From NCBI RefSeq assembly GCF_902168175.1, contig NZ_CABHOU010000042.1:1-64000 (forward strand): a stretch of DNA of 64,000 nucleotides. The letters run 5' to 3'. The translations under genes and the position numbers were made by a program. Source of the DNA: an uncultured Chitinophaga sp. (GTDB taxonomy: Bacteria > Bacteroidota > Bacteroidia > Chitinophagales > Chitinophagaceae). Positions 36,452 through 43,893 of the stretch are shown piece after piece (the stretch's first letter is position 1; each line of letters begins with the position of its first letter). The notes beneath the pieces were generated by a model, which did no database searches, was not told where the DNA came from, and was given only the letters and a program-made list of their open reading frames with translations.

Positions 36452-36889
36452 CTATTGATTAAGCGGGAAGTTGAACATCCACTGTACGCCGTATTTGTCG
36501 GTGCAACTGCCGTAAAAAGCGCCCCAGAACATCACGTCCAGCGGCATTGTAACCTTACCGCCTTCGGATAAAGCATCAAACAGGCGTTGTGTTTCTTCTT
36601 TTGTATCGGGCTCCAGGCTCAGGTGGGTGTTGTTACCGATGTTCACTTTAAAACCCATCGATTCCGGCGCATCGGTGCCCATTAATACGTGGCCGCCAAC
36701 AATGGGAAGCTCTATGTGCATGATCAGGTTTTTATCCTGCTCGGCCAGTGGTGGCATGCCGTCTTGCGGGGGGATGTCGCCGAAACGGGCAATGTCGCAG
36801 GAATATTCGGTGCCGAAAACTGATTTGTAGAACCCGAAAACTTCTTCGGTACTGCGGGCGAAATTGAGGTATGTGTTTGTCCTTGCCAT
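36452..36889 (-). CDS. VOC family protein, PhnB-like
   Basis: A 145-residue protein of the PhnB / 3-demethylubiquinone-type VOC group. It shows Y-L-N-F-A-R-S-T-E-E-V-F-G-F-Y-K-S-V-F at the N-terminus, the internal H-I-E-L-P-I-V-G-G-H-V-L-M-G strand pair, and the closing D-K-Y-G-V-Q-W-M-F-N-F. Members are widespread and mostly uncharacterised; no specific reaction can be given. It is transcribed alone from a nearby promoter. Confidence 0.88.
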   Translation of the reverse strand: MARTNTYLNFARSTEEVFGFYKSVFGTEYSCDIARFGDIPPQDGMPPLAEQDKNLIMHIELPIVGGHVLMGTDAPESMGFKVNIGNNTHLSLEPDTKEETQRLFDALSEGGKVTMPLDVMFWGAFYGSCTDKYGVQWMFNFPLNQ

Positions 36890-36921
36890 AACGTATATTT
36901 TTTTGGTTTGTTTGTCTGAAA

Positions 36922-36929
36922 CAAAGGTA
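36922..36929 (-). promoter_or_regulatory. Promoter -7 element of the PhnB-like gene
   Basis: On the minus strand TACCTTTG matches TAnnTTTG exactly, 33 bases from the start codon. No clear TTTG is seen in the -33 position. Confidence 0.6.
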
Positions 36930-37031
36930 GGGGCTTTGTCGTGGCCACCTGATGGTGCATTGCGTCATATTAAGGGGTTACATACGACATGTTAATATCT
37001 GCATACTCCAACCATCTTCCCCTAAAATTCT

Positions 37032-37062
37032 TTTGAAATGTGCTTCACAGCCGTTAAGTTTG
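37032..37062 (+). promoter_or_regulatory. Bacteroidota-type promoter of the TIM-barrel gene
   Basis: TTTG at 37032-37035, a 19-base spacer, then TAAGTTTG at 37055-37062. This fits the Bacteroidota housekeeping consensus in both boxes and in spacing. The predicted leader to the ATG at 37099 is about 30 bases. Confidence 0.78.
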
Positions 37063-37098
37063 TCTTGTACGAAGAAATGAACAAAAAAAAGACCAGTA

Positions 37099-37974
37099 AT
37101 GACTACTAACAGGAGAACATTTTTGACACAGGCAGGCCTCATTGGAGCAGGTCTGGTACTCGCACCAGGATTACTTTCCGCAAAGAGCGCTAAAAAAGCA
37201 GGCCTTCAGTTATACAGTTTGCGCGATGAATTACCCAAAGACGTTAAAGGCGTAATTGCCAAAGTAGCAGCAGCAGGATATAAAGAGGTAGAAACTTACG
37301 GCTATTCGAAAGATGGCGGTTTCTGGGGACTGAGCCCTGTGGAGTTCAAAGCCCTGCTGGACAAGCACGGTTTAACCAGCCCAAGCGGTCACTATAACAT
37401 GGACGCGCTGATCAAAGAAGGTAACTTCGACGAGGTAGACCATGCAATTGAAGCAGCGAAGATCCTGAAACAGGAATATGTAACCTGCCCGTATATTGGC
37501 GGCGACGACCGTAAATCGGCAGCAGATCTTAAAAATATCGTGGAAAAAGTGAAGCTGGGCGCACAACGTGTAAAACAGGCAGGTTTGAAGATGGCCTACC
37601 ATAACCACGACTTCGAATTCGAGACCATCGAAGGAGTGAGGCTATACGACCTGCTGCTGGATGGTACCAAACCGGGTGAACTCTGGTTCGAACTTGATCT
37701 GTATTGGGTAGTACGTGCCAAAGAATCGGCACCGGCATTGTTTAAAAGAGGGCCTGGCCGCTTTAAACTGGTGCATGTGAAAGATATGGACAAACAGGAC
37801 CCGGGCATCAATACCGAAGTAGGTTCCGGCAGCATCGACTTTAAAGCCATTTTCGCCGCCGCTAAAAAGGGTGGTGTAAATCACTTCATCGTAGAGCAGG
37901 AAAACTTTTCTATCGATCCTTATAAAAGCATCACACAAAGCAGCACTTACCTGCGTACCGTGTTGTTTAAATAA
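37099..37974 (+). CDS. Exported sugar isomerase/epimerase-like TIM-barrel protein
   Basis: A 291-residue xylose-isomerase-like TIM barrel preceded by a Tat-like signal (N-R-R-T-F-L-T-Q-A-G, then a hydrophobic stretch and A-K-S-A). Metal-site candidates are in M-A-Y-H-N-H-D-F-E-F, F-E-L-D-L-Y-W, K-L-V-H-V-K-D-M-D and I-V-E-Q-E. Tat export fits a protein folded with its metal in the cytoplasm. Relatives act on 3-keto-glycosides or sugar-like compounds in the periplasm; substrate unknown here. It is monocistronic, with its own promoter and a terminator. Confidence 0.88.
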   Translation: MTTNRRTFLTQAGLIGAGLVLAPGLLSAKSAKKAGLQLYSLRDELPKDVKGVIAKVAAAGYKEVETYGYSKDGGFWGLSPVEFKALLDKHGLTSPSGHYNMDALIKEGNFDEVDHAIEAAKILKQEYVTCPYIGGDDRKSAADLKNIVEKVKLGAQRVKQAGLKMAYHNHDFEFETIEGVRLYDLLLDGTKPGELWFELDLYWVVRAKESAPALFKRGPGRFKLVHVKDMDKQDPGINTEVGSGSIDFKAIFAAAKKGGVNHFIVEQENFSIDPYKSITQSSTYLRTVLFK

Positions 37975-37993
37975 GTTGAGATGGATGAACATA

Positions 37994-38028
37994 AAAAAGC
38001 CAGGCTGCATCGTATAGCCTGGCTTTTT
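37994..38028. terminator. Bidirectional intrinsic terminator
   Basis: A perfect 13-bp stem (AAAAAGCCAGGCT and complement) with a nine-base loop and flanking A- and T-runs. It separates the TIM-barrel gene from the convergent lipoprotein gene. Confidence 0.88.
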
Positions 38029-38044
38029 CTATTGAATGGCTGGA

Positions 38045-38749
38045 TCAACCTGGATTAATAACACGCCTCATATACCTGATCGATATCACCTGCGTAATGC
38101 CCTTGTCTGGATACAAAGCCTGGTACTTAGCCGTTTCGTCCAGCATGAATTTAATGCGGTAGTAGTTGAGTGGTTCTACTGTTTGCAGTACCGTTTTACC
38201 ATTAAACAGCAGTGTAAGTACCATCCCTGCATAAGTGTACGTGCCTTCACCAGTTTCGGTCGCAGTTTGCGTACGTTCCTGGTACCGCATTCTCGTATCA
38301 TCAGTAAATTCTATCCGGTAAACAGGTTTTATGGCTGCGATGGCCTCCGCCTTCAGCGTAGCGCTGAACGCAGCATCGCTGGTGGCTACAATGGCATCCG
38401 CCGGTGTGTCGTTTAACGTATAGGCCCAAATGGTGGCACCAAGGCCAAGTCCCTCGAACGGCAGGCTGATGGTAGCGCCGGCGGCATCGGTAATAGTGAT
38501 GGTGGTCCTGCCATTTTTCAAAGCCTTTAACGTAAGCTTATCGTTTTCCAGGTTCACTTCTGCAATGCCTGGTGTGGAGGCGGTAGCGGTAAAAGGTGCC
38601 GATCTGCCGGTAATCGTGATCGTGGAGTCCTGGCCAGGCCATACAGCTGCGCCTTTGGCACTTAATTTAATGGGAGGCGTTTCGTTGTCCTTGCTACAGG
38701 ACGCGAGTAACACTACGCACAGTAGTGGTAATAGGTAGAAGGTCCGCAT
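38045..38749 (-). CDS. Hypothetical lipoprotein with Ig-like (BIG2-type) repeat
   Basis: A 234-residue lipoprotein (lipobox L-A-S-C, Cys18). Residues about 28-100 look like a bacterial Ig-like (BIG2) domain: V-W-P-G-Q-D-S-T-I-T-I-T-G, then L-T-L-K-A-L-K-N-G-R-T-T-I-T-I-T-D. The C-terminal half is beta-rich with no recognised motif. It is monocistronic. Function unknown. Confidence 0.75.
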   Translation of the reverse strand: MRTFYLLPLLCVVLLASCSKDNETPPIKLSAKGAAVWPGQDSTITITGRSAPFTATASTPGIAEVNLENDKLTLKALKNGRTTITITDAAGATISLPFEGLGLGATIWAYTLNDTPADAIVATSDAAFSATLKAEAIAAIKPVYRIEFTDDTRMRYQERTQTATETGEGTYTYAGMVLTLLFNGKTVLQTVEPLNYYRIKFMLDETAKYQALYPDKGITQVISIRYMRRVINPG

Positions 38750-38791
38750 GGGTTAAATCCGTTTAAGTTTCCGTTATCGTAAGTTGAGGTA

Positions 38792-38799
38792 CAAATATA
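38792..38799 (-). promoter_or_regulatory. Promoter -7 element of the Ig-like lipoprotein gene
   Basis: On the minus strand TATATTTG matches TAnnTTTG, 43 bases before the start codon at 38749. The -33 box is not clear. Confidence 0.5.
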
Positions 38800-38897
38800 T
38801 GTTTCAGGCTTAAGTTGTTTTAGTCCTTTTTTAGGTAGATAAGAATAAGCGAAGCGCAGCTATTTCGTATATTCGGCTAAATAACCGTCATCCATAT

Positions 38898-39539
38898 ATG
38901 AAACAGTTCATCCTCTCCATTTCCTTTCTACTGGCCTGTTATGCAGGATTTTCGCAGTCGGTGCAGGTGCAGTTCATTACCAGTAAAGGCAACTTCACCG
39001 TTATGCTGTACGACCAAATACCCAAACACCGCGACATGTTCCTCGAACAGGTTAAAAAAGGGACTTATAACGATGCACTGTTCAACCGCGTTATTAAAGA
39101 CTTTGTGAGTCAGGCCGGGGAGCTGGACGATAGCATCCTGAACCGCGAGAAACGGCATCCTGAGCTGGGCGCCAAACGTTTCCCTGCAGAATTCGCACCC
39201 AATGCCTTCCATAAAAAGGGCGCTTTAGGGGCAGGCCGTGACGATAACCCGGAAAAGGCGTCTTACTTTAACCAGATTTACCTGGTAGCAGGCAAAAAAC
39301 ATACAGACGCCAGTCTTGACGCCGCTGAAAAGCGGACCGGCAAAACTATACCGCCAGCGCGCAGGATCGTTTACAAGACCATTGGCGGCACGCCGCACCT
39401 CGACGGGGATTATACCATTTTTGGAGAGATAGTGCAGGGAATGGACGTGGCAGACGCCATTAACACCGTGCCCACCGATAAAAACGATGTGCCGGTTACG
39501 CCCGTTGTATTTAGTGTAAAAGTAATTACCCGCCCTTAA
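38898..39539 (+). CDS. Cyclophilin-type peptidylprolyl isomerase, exported
   Basis: A 213-residue cyclophilin with a signal peptide (cleavage near G-F-S-Q). The core is recognisable: T-S-K-G-N-F-T-V-M-L-Y-D, F-N-R-V-I-K-D-F-V-S-Q-A-G with the catalytic Arg, a long insertion at about 75-150, and F-G-E-I-V-Q-G-M-D-V-A-D-A-I near the end. It would catalyse cis-trans proline isomerisation of envelope proteins. Its stop codon overlaps the stop of the convergent Rof-like gene (shared TTAA). TATATTCG upstream is one base off a -7 box. Confidence 0.9.
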   Translation: MKQFILSISFLLACYAGFSQSVQVQFITSKGNFTVMLYDQIPKHRDMFLEQVKKGTYNDALFNRVIKDFVSQAGELDDSILNREKRHPELGAKRFPAEFAPNAFHKKGALGAGRDDNPEKASYFNQIYLVAGKKHTDASLDAAEKRTGKTIPPARRIVYKTIGGTPHLDGDYTIFGEIVQGMDVADAINTVPTDKNDVPVTPVVFSVKVITRP

Positions 39540-39793
39540 CAGCTACCCGGCAGCGGAATATCATTCACTGCTACCAGTGTATCCAGTCTTATCACCAGCC
39601 CGTTATTCATCTTCATATATTCCACCTTGTTGGTAGCATATACATCTTCGATTTTAGCCGTTACTTCCGTCAGTTGTTCCTGTTCGTTGCGGTACACGAT
39701 TTTGCACTCGGTACGTAAAGTAGCCCAGGCTTCCAGGCGGTCGTAATAATCGCAGTCGATGGGTTGGTACGGTTTGTTTTCAGGTGTGTTCAT
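39536..39793 (-). CDS. rof: Rof-like Rho-binding antiterminator
   Basis: An 85-residue protein of the ROF family. E. coli Rof (YaeO) binds Rho and inhibits its RNA loading. The signature Y-Q-P-I-D-C-D-Y-Y-D-R-L-E-A-W-A-T matches the family start (Y-Q-P-I-N-C-D-D-Y-D-x-L-E), and the later V-E-Y-M-K-M-N and I-R-L-D segments also align with it. The single domain is predicted to be an Sm-like barrel. The promoter lies immediately before the ATG (39798-39805), so the message may be leaderless. The Rho-related role is inferred from family only. Confidence 0.85.
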   Translation of the reverse strand: MNTPENKPYQPIDCDYYDRLEAWATLRTECKIVYRNEQEQLTEVTAKIEDVYATNKVEYMKMNNGLVIRLDTLVAVNDIPLPGSC

Positions 39794-39797
39794 GTGT

Positions 39798-39805
39798 CAA
39801 AAGTA
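39798..39805 (-). promoter_or_regulatory. Promoter -7 element abutting the rof start codon
   Basis: On the minus strand TACTTTTG (consensus TAnnTTTG) is followed by only four bases (ACAC) before the ATG of the Rof-like gene. Transcription would begin at or next to the A of the start codon. Confidence 0.62.
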
Positions 39806-39894
39806 GGAGATTGCTCAGTATCTCCGTGATCCGGAAAGGAATAAAACAAGTAAAACCGCGATATGTACAAGCCAGGATGCTTTAATTGTAAATA

Positions 39895-39912
39895 ATACTA
39901 CTTTAGCAGTAT
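39895..39912. promoter_or_regulatory. Inverted repeat before the AraC gene
   Basis: ATACTACTTTAGCAGTAT is an 18-base inverted repeat (ATACTAC against GCAGTAT, six of seven pairs) ending 6 bases before the AraC start. It may be an autoregulatory operator or a small hairpin over the translation start. Confidence 0.35.
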
Positions 39913-39918
39913 CATAAG

Positions 39919-40806
39919 ATGAGTACTAGCAGTGTGGATATAAAAATTGCAAATTATGCCTTTGAACCTGATGAGGCTACTGGCAATCCCATGTTCCGCA
40001 TTAATCGTAACGATGGCGTAACTAACTACAAAAAGGCCGATTTCCTGGTACCGCATCGTAAAGAATACTACTTTTTCGCTTTTGTAAGAGAGGGGAGCAG
40101 CCGCCATTGGATAGATATGAAACAATACGTGCTGAAGCCGGATACTTTTTACTTCACCGTGCCGCACCAGGTGCATCTGAAAGAAGAAACCAGGCCGTTA
40201 ACAGGAATGTCCATGAGTTTTTCAGAGGACTTCCTTTCCCTCGATGCCACGCTAAAAAGCCTGCCGTTGATCCGTAACCCACATAATGGTCACGAGTTGC
40301 AACTGACGGCTGCCGATGTAGCTTTTGTAGATGATGTGCTGAATAAGATATACGACGAATGTCATGGTAAAGCCAACTGGCAGCAGGGTATGTTGCTGGC
40401 GCTGGTGAAAGTATTGCTTATTTACCTGAGCCGCCTTTACAACGGTCAGTTCAGCGAACCGGCGTTGTTTAAAAACAGGGCGTTGCTGGATAAATACCTA
40501 CAGTATATCGAAACTTCTTATACAGAATTACACGAAGTAGCCGGGTATGCAGAACTGATGAACGTATCGCCCGGCCATTTGGGCGACCTTGTGAAAGAGC
40601 AAAGCGGCAAACCCGCTATCACACATATTCACGATCGCCTTGCGCTGGAAGCCCGCCGCCTGTTGTTTCATACCGATAAACCCGTGAAGGAAATAGCGTA
40701 CGAGCTGGGTTTCGAAGACGTATCCTACTTCATTCGCTTCTTTAAACGCCTTGCAGGCGATACTCCCGCGAAGTTCCGCGACGATATCCGGAAAATGTAC
40801 CATTGA
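39919..40806 (+). CDS. AraC family regulator
   Basis: A 295-residue regulator with an N-terminal AraC-binding-type sensor (H-R-K-E-Y-Y-F-F-A-F-V, P-H-Q-V-H) and a C-terminal double helix-turn-helix (L-H-E-V-A-G-Y-A-E-L-M-N-V-S-P-G-H-L; V-K-E-I-A-Y-E-L-G-F-E-D-V-S-Y-F-I-R-F-F-K-R). This subgroup often controls an adjacent oxidoreductase gene; here the SDR at 40872 follows on the same strand with its own promoter. Confidence 0.92.
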   Translation: MSTSSVDIKIANYAFEPDEATGNPMFRINRNDGVTNYKKADFLVPHRKEYYFFAFVREGSSRHWIDMKQYVLKPDTFYFTVPHQVHLKEETRPLTGMSMSFSEDFLSLDATLKSLPLIRNPHNGHELQLTAADVAFVDDVLNKIYDECHGKANWQQGMLLALVKVLLIYLSRLYNGQFSEPALFKNRALLDKYLQYIETSYTELHEVAGYAELMNVSPGHLGDLVKEQSGKPAITHIHDRLALEARRLLFHTDKPVKEIAYELGFEDVSYFIRFFKRLAGDTPAKFRDDIRKMYH

Positions 40807-40844
40807 TTCCATTCAGAGTGCCGTTGTTTCAATACCGCTGCAAA

Positions 40845-40852
40845 TACCTTTG
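40845..40852 (+). promoter_or_regulatory. Promoter -7 element of the SDR gene
   Basis: TACCTTTG (consensus) at 40845-40852 with TTG at 40824-40826, 18 bases upstream. It lies in the 65-base gap between the AraC gene and the SDR ATG at 40872. Confidence 0.62.
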
Positions 40853-40871
40853 TGCGGTAATTGATAAACAT

Positions 40872-41597
40872 ATGAAAACAGTACTCATCACAGGCGCCAA
40901 TAAAAGTATTGGCTATGAAACAGCGAAAGTTTTATTAAAACAGGGCTACTTTGTGTACATCGGCAGCAGAGATGCGGGTAAGGGCGAAGAGGCGGTGTTG
41001 CAGTTAAAGGCCGAAGGGTTAACCGAAGCCAAAGCGATACAACTAAACGTAACAGATCCCGAATCGGTAGCAGCGGCTGCACGGCAGGTGGACCAACTGG
41101 ATATCCTTATTAACAATGCCGGTATCAGCGGCGCATTTCCGCAGCCCGCCGCCACTGTAGATGTAGGCGTGCTGCGCGAGGTGTTCGATACCAATTTTTT
41201 CGGGACCATCCAGGTAACGCAAGCCTTCCTTCCCCTCCTTAAACAATCGTCGGCCCCGGTGATTGTGAATGTAACCTCGGGGCTCGGTTCGCTCACCTTA
41301 CACAGCGACCCTTCATGGCGGTTTTACCCGTATAAGAGCGCGGGTTATGGGCCTTCTAAATCGGCATTGAACGCTTATACAATTTCACTTGCGTACGAGT
41401 TACGGGAGGCTGGTTTTAAAGTGAATGCAGTGGACCCTGGTTTTACCTCCACCGATTTTAACCATCACACCGGTACAGGTACCGTTGAAAGTGCGGCGTT
41501 GTTTGTTGCTAAATACGCCACGCTTCAGGCGGATGGACCATCAGGTAAGTTTTTCAGTAATGATTATGAAGACATGGGGAATGAAAGCCCCTGGTAA
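40872..41597 (+). CDS. SDR family oxidoreductase
   Basis: A 241-residue short-chain dehydrogenase. I start it at the ATG at 40872, directly before K-T-V-L-I-T-G-A-N-K-S-I-G, because the open frame further upstream overlaps the AraC gene and adds no conserved sequence. The active site is complete: N-N-A-G, Ser in V-T-S-G, and Y-G-P-S-K as YxxxK. The likely NADP(H) carbonyl reductase subgroup resembles plant-type (R)-carbonyl/menthone reductases. Regulated by its own promoter and probably by the upstream AraC protein. Confidence 0.9.
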   Translation: MKTVLITGANKSIGYETAKVLLKQGYFVYIGSRDAGKGEEAVLQLKAEGLTEAKAIQLNVTDPESVAAAARQVDQLDILINNAGISGAFPQPAATVDVGVLREVFDTNFFGTIQVTQAFLPLLKQSSAPVIVNVTSGLGSLTLHSDPSWRFYPYKSAGYGPSKSALNAYTISLAYELREAGFKVNAVDPGFTSTDFNHHTGTGTVESAALFVAKYATLQADGPSGKFFSNDYEDMGNESPW

Positions 41598-41602
41598 GTA
41601 AG

Positions 41603-41634
41603 AAAAGGCCTGAAGCGAAAACTTCAGGCCTTTT
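41603..41634 (+). terminator. Intrinsic terminator after the SDR gene
   Basis: A 13-bp perfect stem (AAAAGGCCTGAAG and complement), a six-base loop, and a T-run. It begins 6 bases after the stop codon. Confidence 0.88.
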
Positions 41635-41797
41635 TGATCATATGAATTAATGCCCCCGGTGTTAGAGATCGCGAGGGTGTTGCCTGTAGCGGTATAAGTG
41701 CCGTTTCATCCCCCTGAAAGTGCGTGTGTAATTAAACAGAAAGGACGTAAAAGTCAGGCAACCGCATCCACAGAAATATTACGCTGTTAAAAATAAA

Positions 41798-41821
41798 AAG
41801 CCCCGCATTACTGCGAGGCTT
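41798..41821 (-). terminator. Intrinsic terminator of the DEAD-box helicase gene
   Basis: AAGCCCCGCA against TGCGAGGCTT with one mismatch and a four-base loop. On the minus strand a T-rich run (TTTTTATTTTT) follows. It lies 9 bases after the helicase stop codon. Confidence 0.8.
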
Positions 41822-41829
41822 CTGTCAAC

Positions 41830-43107
41830 TTAGTTATTTGCCTGTTTCTTTCTGGCGTTGTTTCCCTGCCACTGGCGATTGTTGTCGCGGTGTTTTTTCC
41901 TCGCCGCTACCTGCTGTGCGGATGTTTGGCGGAGCTGTACACCAGGTGTTGGCCGGGGAGCCATAGGTATACCGCTTGGTAAAAACGGGTGTTGTTCAAC
42001 TACGGGTATCTGCTGGGCTATTACTTTCGTAATATCCTTTACATAAGCCCTTTCTTCATCGTCGCAAAACGATAAAGCAACACCACTGGCGCCTGCGCGA
42101 CCGGTACGGCCAATACGGTGTACGTATGTTTCAGGAACGTTGGGTATTTCGTAGTTAATTACATGCGAAAGGTTATCCACGTCAATGCCACGGGCAGCAA
42201 TATCGGTAGCCACCAGCACACGGATGTTGCCTTCTTTAAAATCGGAGAGGGCACGCTGGCGTGAGTTCTGTGATTTGTCGCCATGGATGGCGTTGGCAGA
42301 TATCTGTGCTCTGTTCAGTTCTTTCGCTACGCGGTCGGCCCCGTGTTTGGTGCGGGTAAATACCAGCGCGCTGGCAATGGATGCATCGCTTAATACATGC
42401 ACCAGTAAAGAACGTTTGGCGTTTTTATCAACATAATACAAACGCTGCTCTACCTTTTGTGCGGTAGAAGAAACCGGTGTAACGGCTACTTTTTCCGGGT
42501 TGGTAAGGATAGAGTTGGCAAGATGTGCGATTTCGCCAGGCATAGTAGCCGAGAAGAAAAGCGTTTGCCTTTTTTCAGGCAGTTTGATAATTACCCGCTT
42601 CACGTCATGAATAAAACCCATGTCGAGCATACGATCGGCCTCGTCCAGCACAAACTGCTGAATAAAGCTAAGGTTGATGTGGCCCTGCTGCCAGAGGTCC
42701 AGCAAACGGCCGGGCGTAGCGATCAGGATCTCGGGGTTTTGGCGTAAAGCCTGTATTTGCGAGTGCGCGGATACACCACCGAAAATAACCACGTGTTTAA
42801 TGCCTGTATGGGCACCGTAATCGCGGAAGTTTTCAGCGATCTGTATAGCCAGTTCGCGGGTTGGGGTAAGAATAAGCGTTTTAATGCGGCGGTTGGGGCC
42901 CTGTTCCTTACTGTTGTGCAGCAACTGGAGAATAGGGATAGCAAATGCAGCGGTTTTACCCGTGCCTGTTTGCGAGCATGCAAGCAGGTCTTTTTTACCC
43001 AATACTATCGGAATGGCCTGGGCCTGGATAGGTGTAGGATTGGCGTAGCCCTGTGTTACAAGCGCACGCAAGATTGGCTCTATTAGGCCTAATTGTTCAA
43101 ATGACAA
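41830..43107 (-). CDS. DEAD-box RNA helicase, RhlE-like
   Basis: A 425-residue ATP-dependent RNA helicase. Motifs in order: Q motif (P-T-P-I-Q), S-Q-T-G-T-G-K-T, P-T-R-E-L-A, D-E-A-D, S-A-T, H-G-D-K-S-Q, A-T-D-I-A-A-R-G-I-D, and H-R-I-G-R-T-G-R. The C-terminal tail (about 370-425) is rich in Arg, Lys, Asn and Gln, as in RhlE-type helicases used in cold adaptation and ribosome assembly. It has a long leader of about 130 bases from a consensus promoter. Confidence 0.94.
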   Translation of the reverse strand: MSFEQLGLIEPILRALVTQGYANPTPIQAQAIPIVLGKKDLLACSQTGTGKTAAFAIPILQLLHNSKEQGPNRRIKTLILTPTRELAIQIAENFRDYGAHTGIKHVVIFGGVSAHSQIQALRQNPEILIATPGRLLDLWQQGHINLSFIQQFVLDEADRMLDMGFIHDVKRVIIKLPEKRQTLFFSATMPGEIAHLANSILTNPEKVAVTPVSSTAQKVEQRLYYVDKNAKRSLLVHVLSDASIASALVFTRTKHGADRVAKELNRAQISANAIHGDKSQNSRQRALSDFKEGNIRVLVATDIAARGIDVDNLSHVINYEIPNVPETYVHRIGRTGRAGASGVALSFCDDEERAYVKDITKVIAQQIPVVEQHPFLPSGIPMAPRPTPGVQLRQTSAQQVAARKKHRDNNRQWQGNNARKKQANN

Positions 43108-43245
43108 AATGTTAAAGATTTAGTTTAAAACGATGCTAACAATCCAAAGCTTATAAAAAGAGAAGGTTGCTAGATTGTATATCCACACATCATTTTAAGT
43201 GAAACTTCTATCCGGCAAGCGGAGAAGGGATATAGAATAATGATG

Positions 43246-43253
43246 CAAAGGTA
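43246..43253 (-). promoter_or_regulatory. Promoter -7 element of the DEAD-box gene
   Basis: On the minus strand TACCTTTG, followed by CA, is the canonical Bacteroidota -7 box. It predicts a 5' untranslated region of about 130 bases before the ATG at 43107. Long leaders are usual for cold-responsive helicase genes. Confidence 0.68.
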
Positions 43254-43318
43254 GGGTATTCTATTGAAATACGAACATCCGGCCTGTTTTCATTGCGCCT
43301 TCCCCCAATTCTCCCTAT

Positions 43319-43331
43319 ATTACCCGGTAAT
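43319..43331. promoter_or_regulatory. Perfect palindrome before the thioesterase gene
   Basis: ATTACC-C-GGTAAT is a perfect 13-base palindrome, 13 bases before the ATG at 43345. It could be a repressor operator over the translation start or promoter end. Confidence 0.4.
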
Positions 43332-43344
43332 TAAAAGGACCTAT

Positions 43345-43827
43345 ATGCAGAGCAACATTGTAAAATTCCGCTTCCTCAGCCAGCCCTCCGACGTCAACTT
43401 CGGCGGTAAAGTACATGGTGGTGCGGTAATGAAATGGATCGATCAGGCCGGATATACCTGCGCCGTAAACTGGAGCAGCCAGTATTGCGTAACCGTGTAC
43501 GTTGGCGGTATCCGGTTCATTAACCCGATATTGATCGGGGAAATAGTGGAGGTGCAGGCCAGGATCATTTATACCGGTCGTAGCAGCATGCATATTGCAG
43601 TAGACATACAGGCCATCGACCCAAAAACAAAAGTGGAAACTAAAACCACGCATTGCGTAATTGTTTTTGCAGCGGTAGACGATAACAATAAAACAGTGCA
43701 GGTGCCGGAGTGGGTACCTGTTACCGACGAGGACAAAAAGATGCAGCAGTACGCCATCCGCCTGTCGGAATTACGAAAAGAAATTAATGAGGCCACCCTT
43801 GCACAATTAGAAAAAGGAAAAGACTAA
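43345..43827 (+). CDS. Acyl-CoA thioesterase, hotdog fold
   Basis: A 160-residue hotdog-fold acyl-CoA thioesterase. I place the start at the ATG at 43345: it has an AAAAGGA ribosome-binding-like stretch in front and opens the family N-terminus (V-K-F-R-F-L-S-Q-P-S-D), while the frame upstream is non-conserved. The hallmark F-G-G-K-V-H-G-G-A-V-M-K-W-I-D-Q-A contains the catalytic Asp region. V-G-G-I-R-F and the C-terminal basic/acidic helix also fit the YciA/ACOT group. It hydrolyses acyl-CoA esters in the cytoplasm. Confidence 0.9.
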   Translation: MQSNIVKFRFLSQPSDVNFGGKVHGGAVMKWIDQAGYTCAVNWSSQYCVTVYVGGIRFINPILIGEIVEVQARIIYTGRSSMHIAVDIQAIDPKTKVETKTTHCVIVFAAVDDNNKTVQVPEWVPVTDEDKKMQQYAIRLSELRKEINEATLAQLEKGKD

Positions 43828-43847
43828 AAAACAGACTTTATAATAGG

Positions 43848-43893
43848 AAAAGGCGCGCCCGGACAAAAAAATCTTGTTTCCGGGCCGCCTTTT
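43848..43893 (+). terminator. Intrinsic terminator after the thioesterase gene
   Basis: AAAAGGCG and CCCGG arms pair with CCGGG and CGCCTTTT, with a small internal bulge, and end in a T-run. The loop is A/T-rich. Confidence 0.85.

Noticed and set aside
41641..41715. Possible coding remnant on the minus strand reading G-T-Y-T-A-T-G-N-T-L
   Set aside because: The phrase looks like a lipocalin-type strand pair, but it covers fewer than 25 codons, has a stop just upstream and no start, and could be chance.
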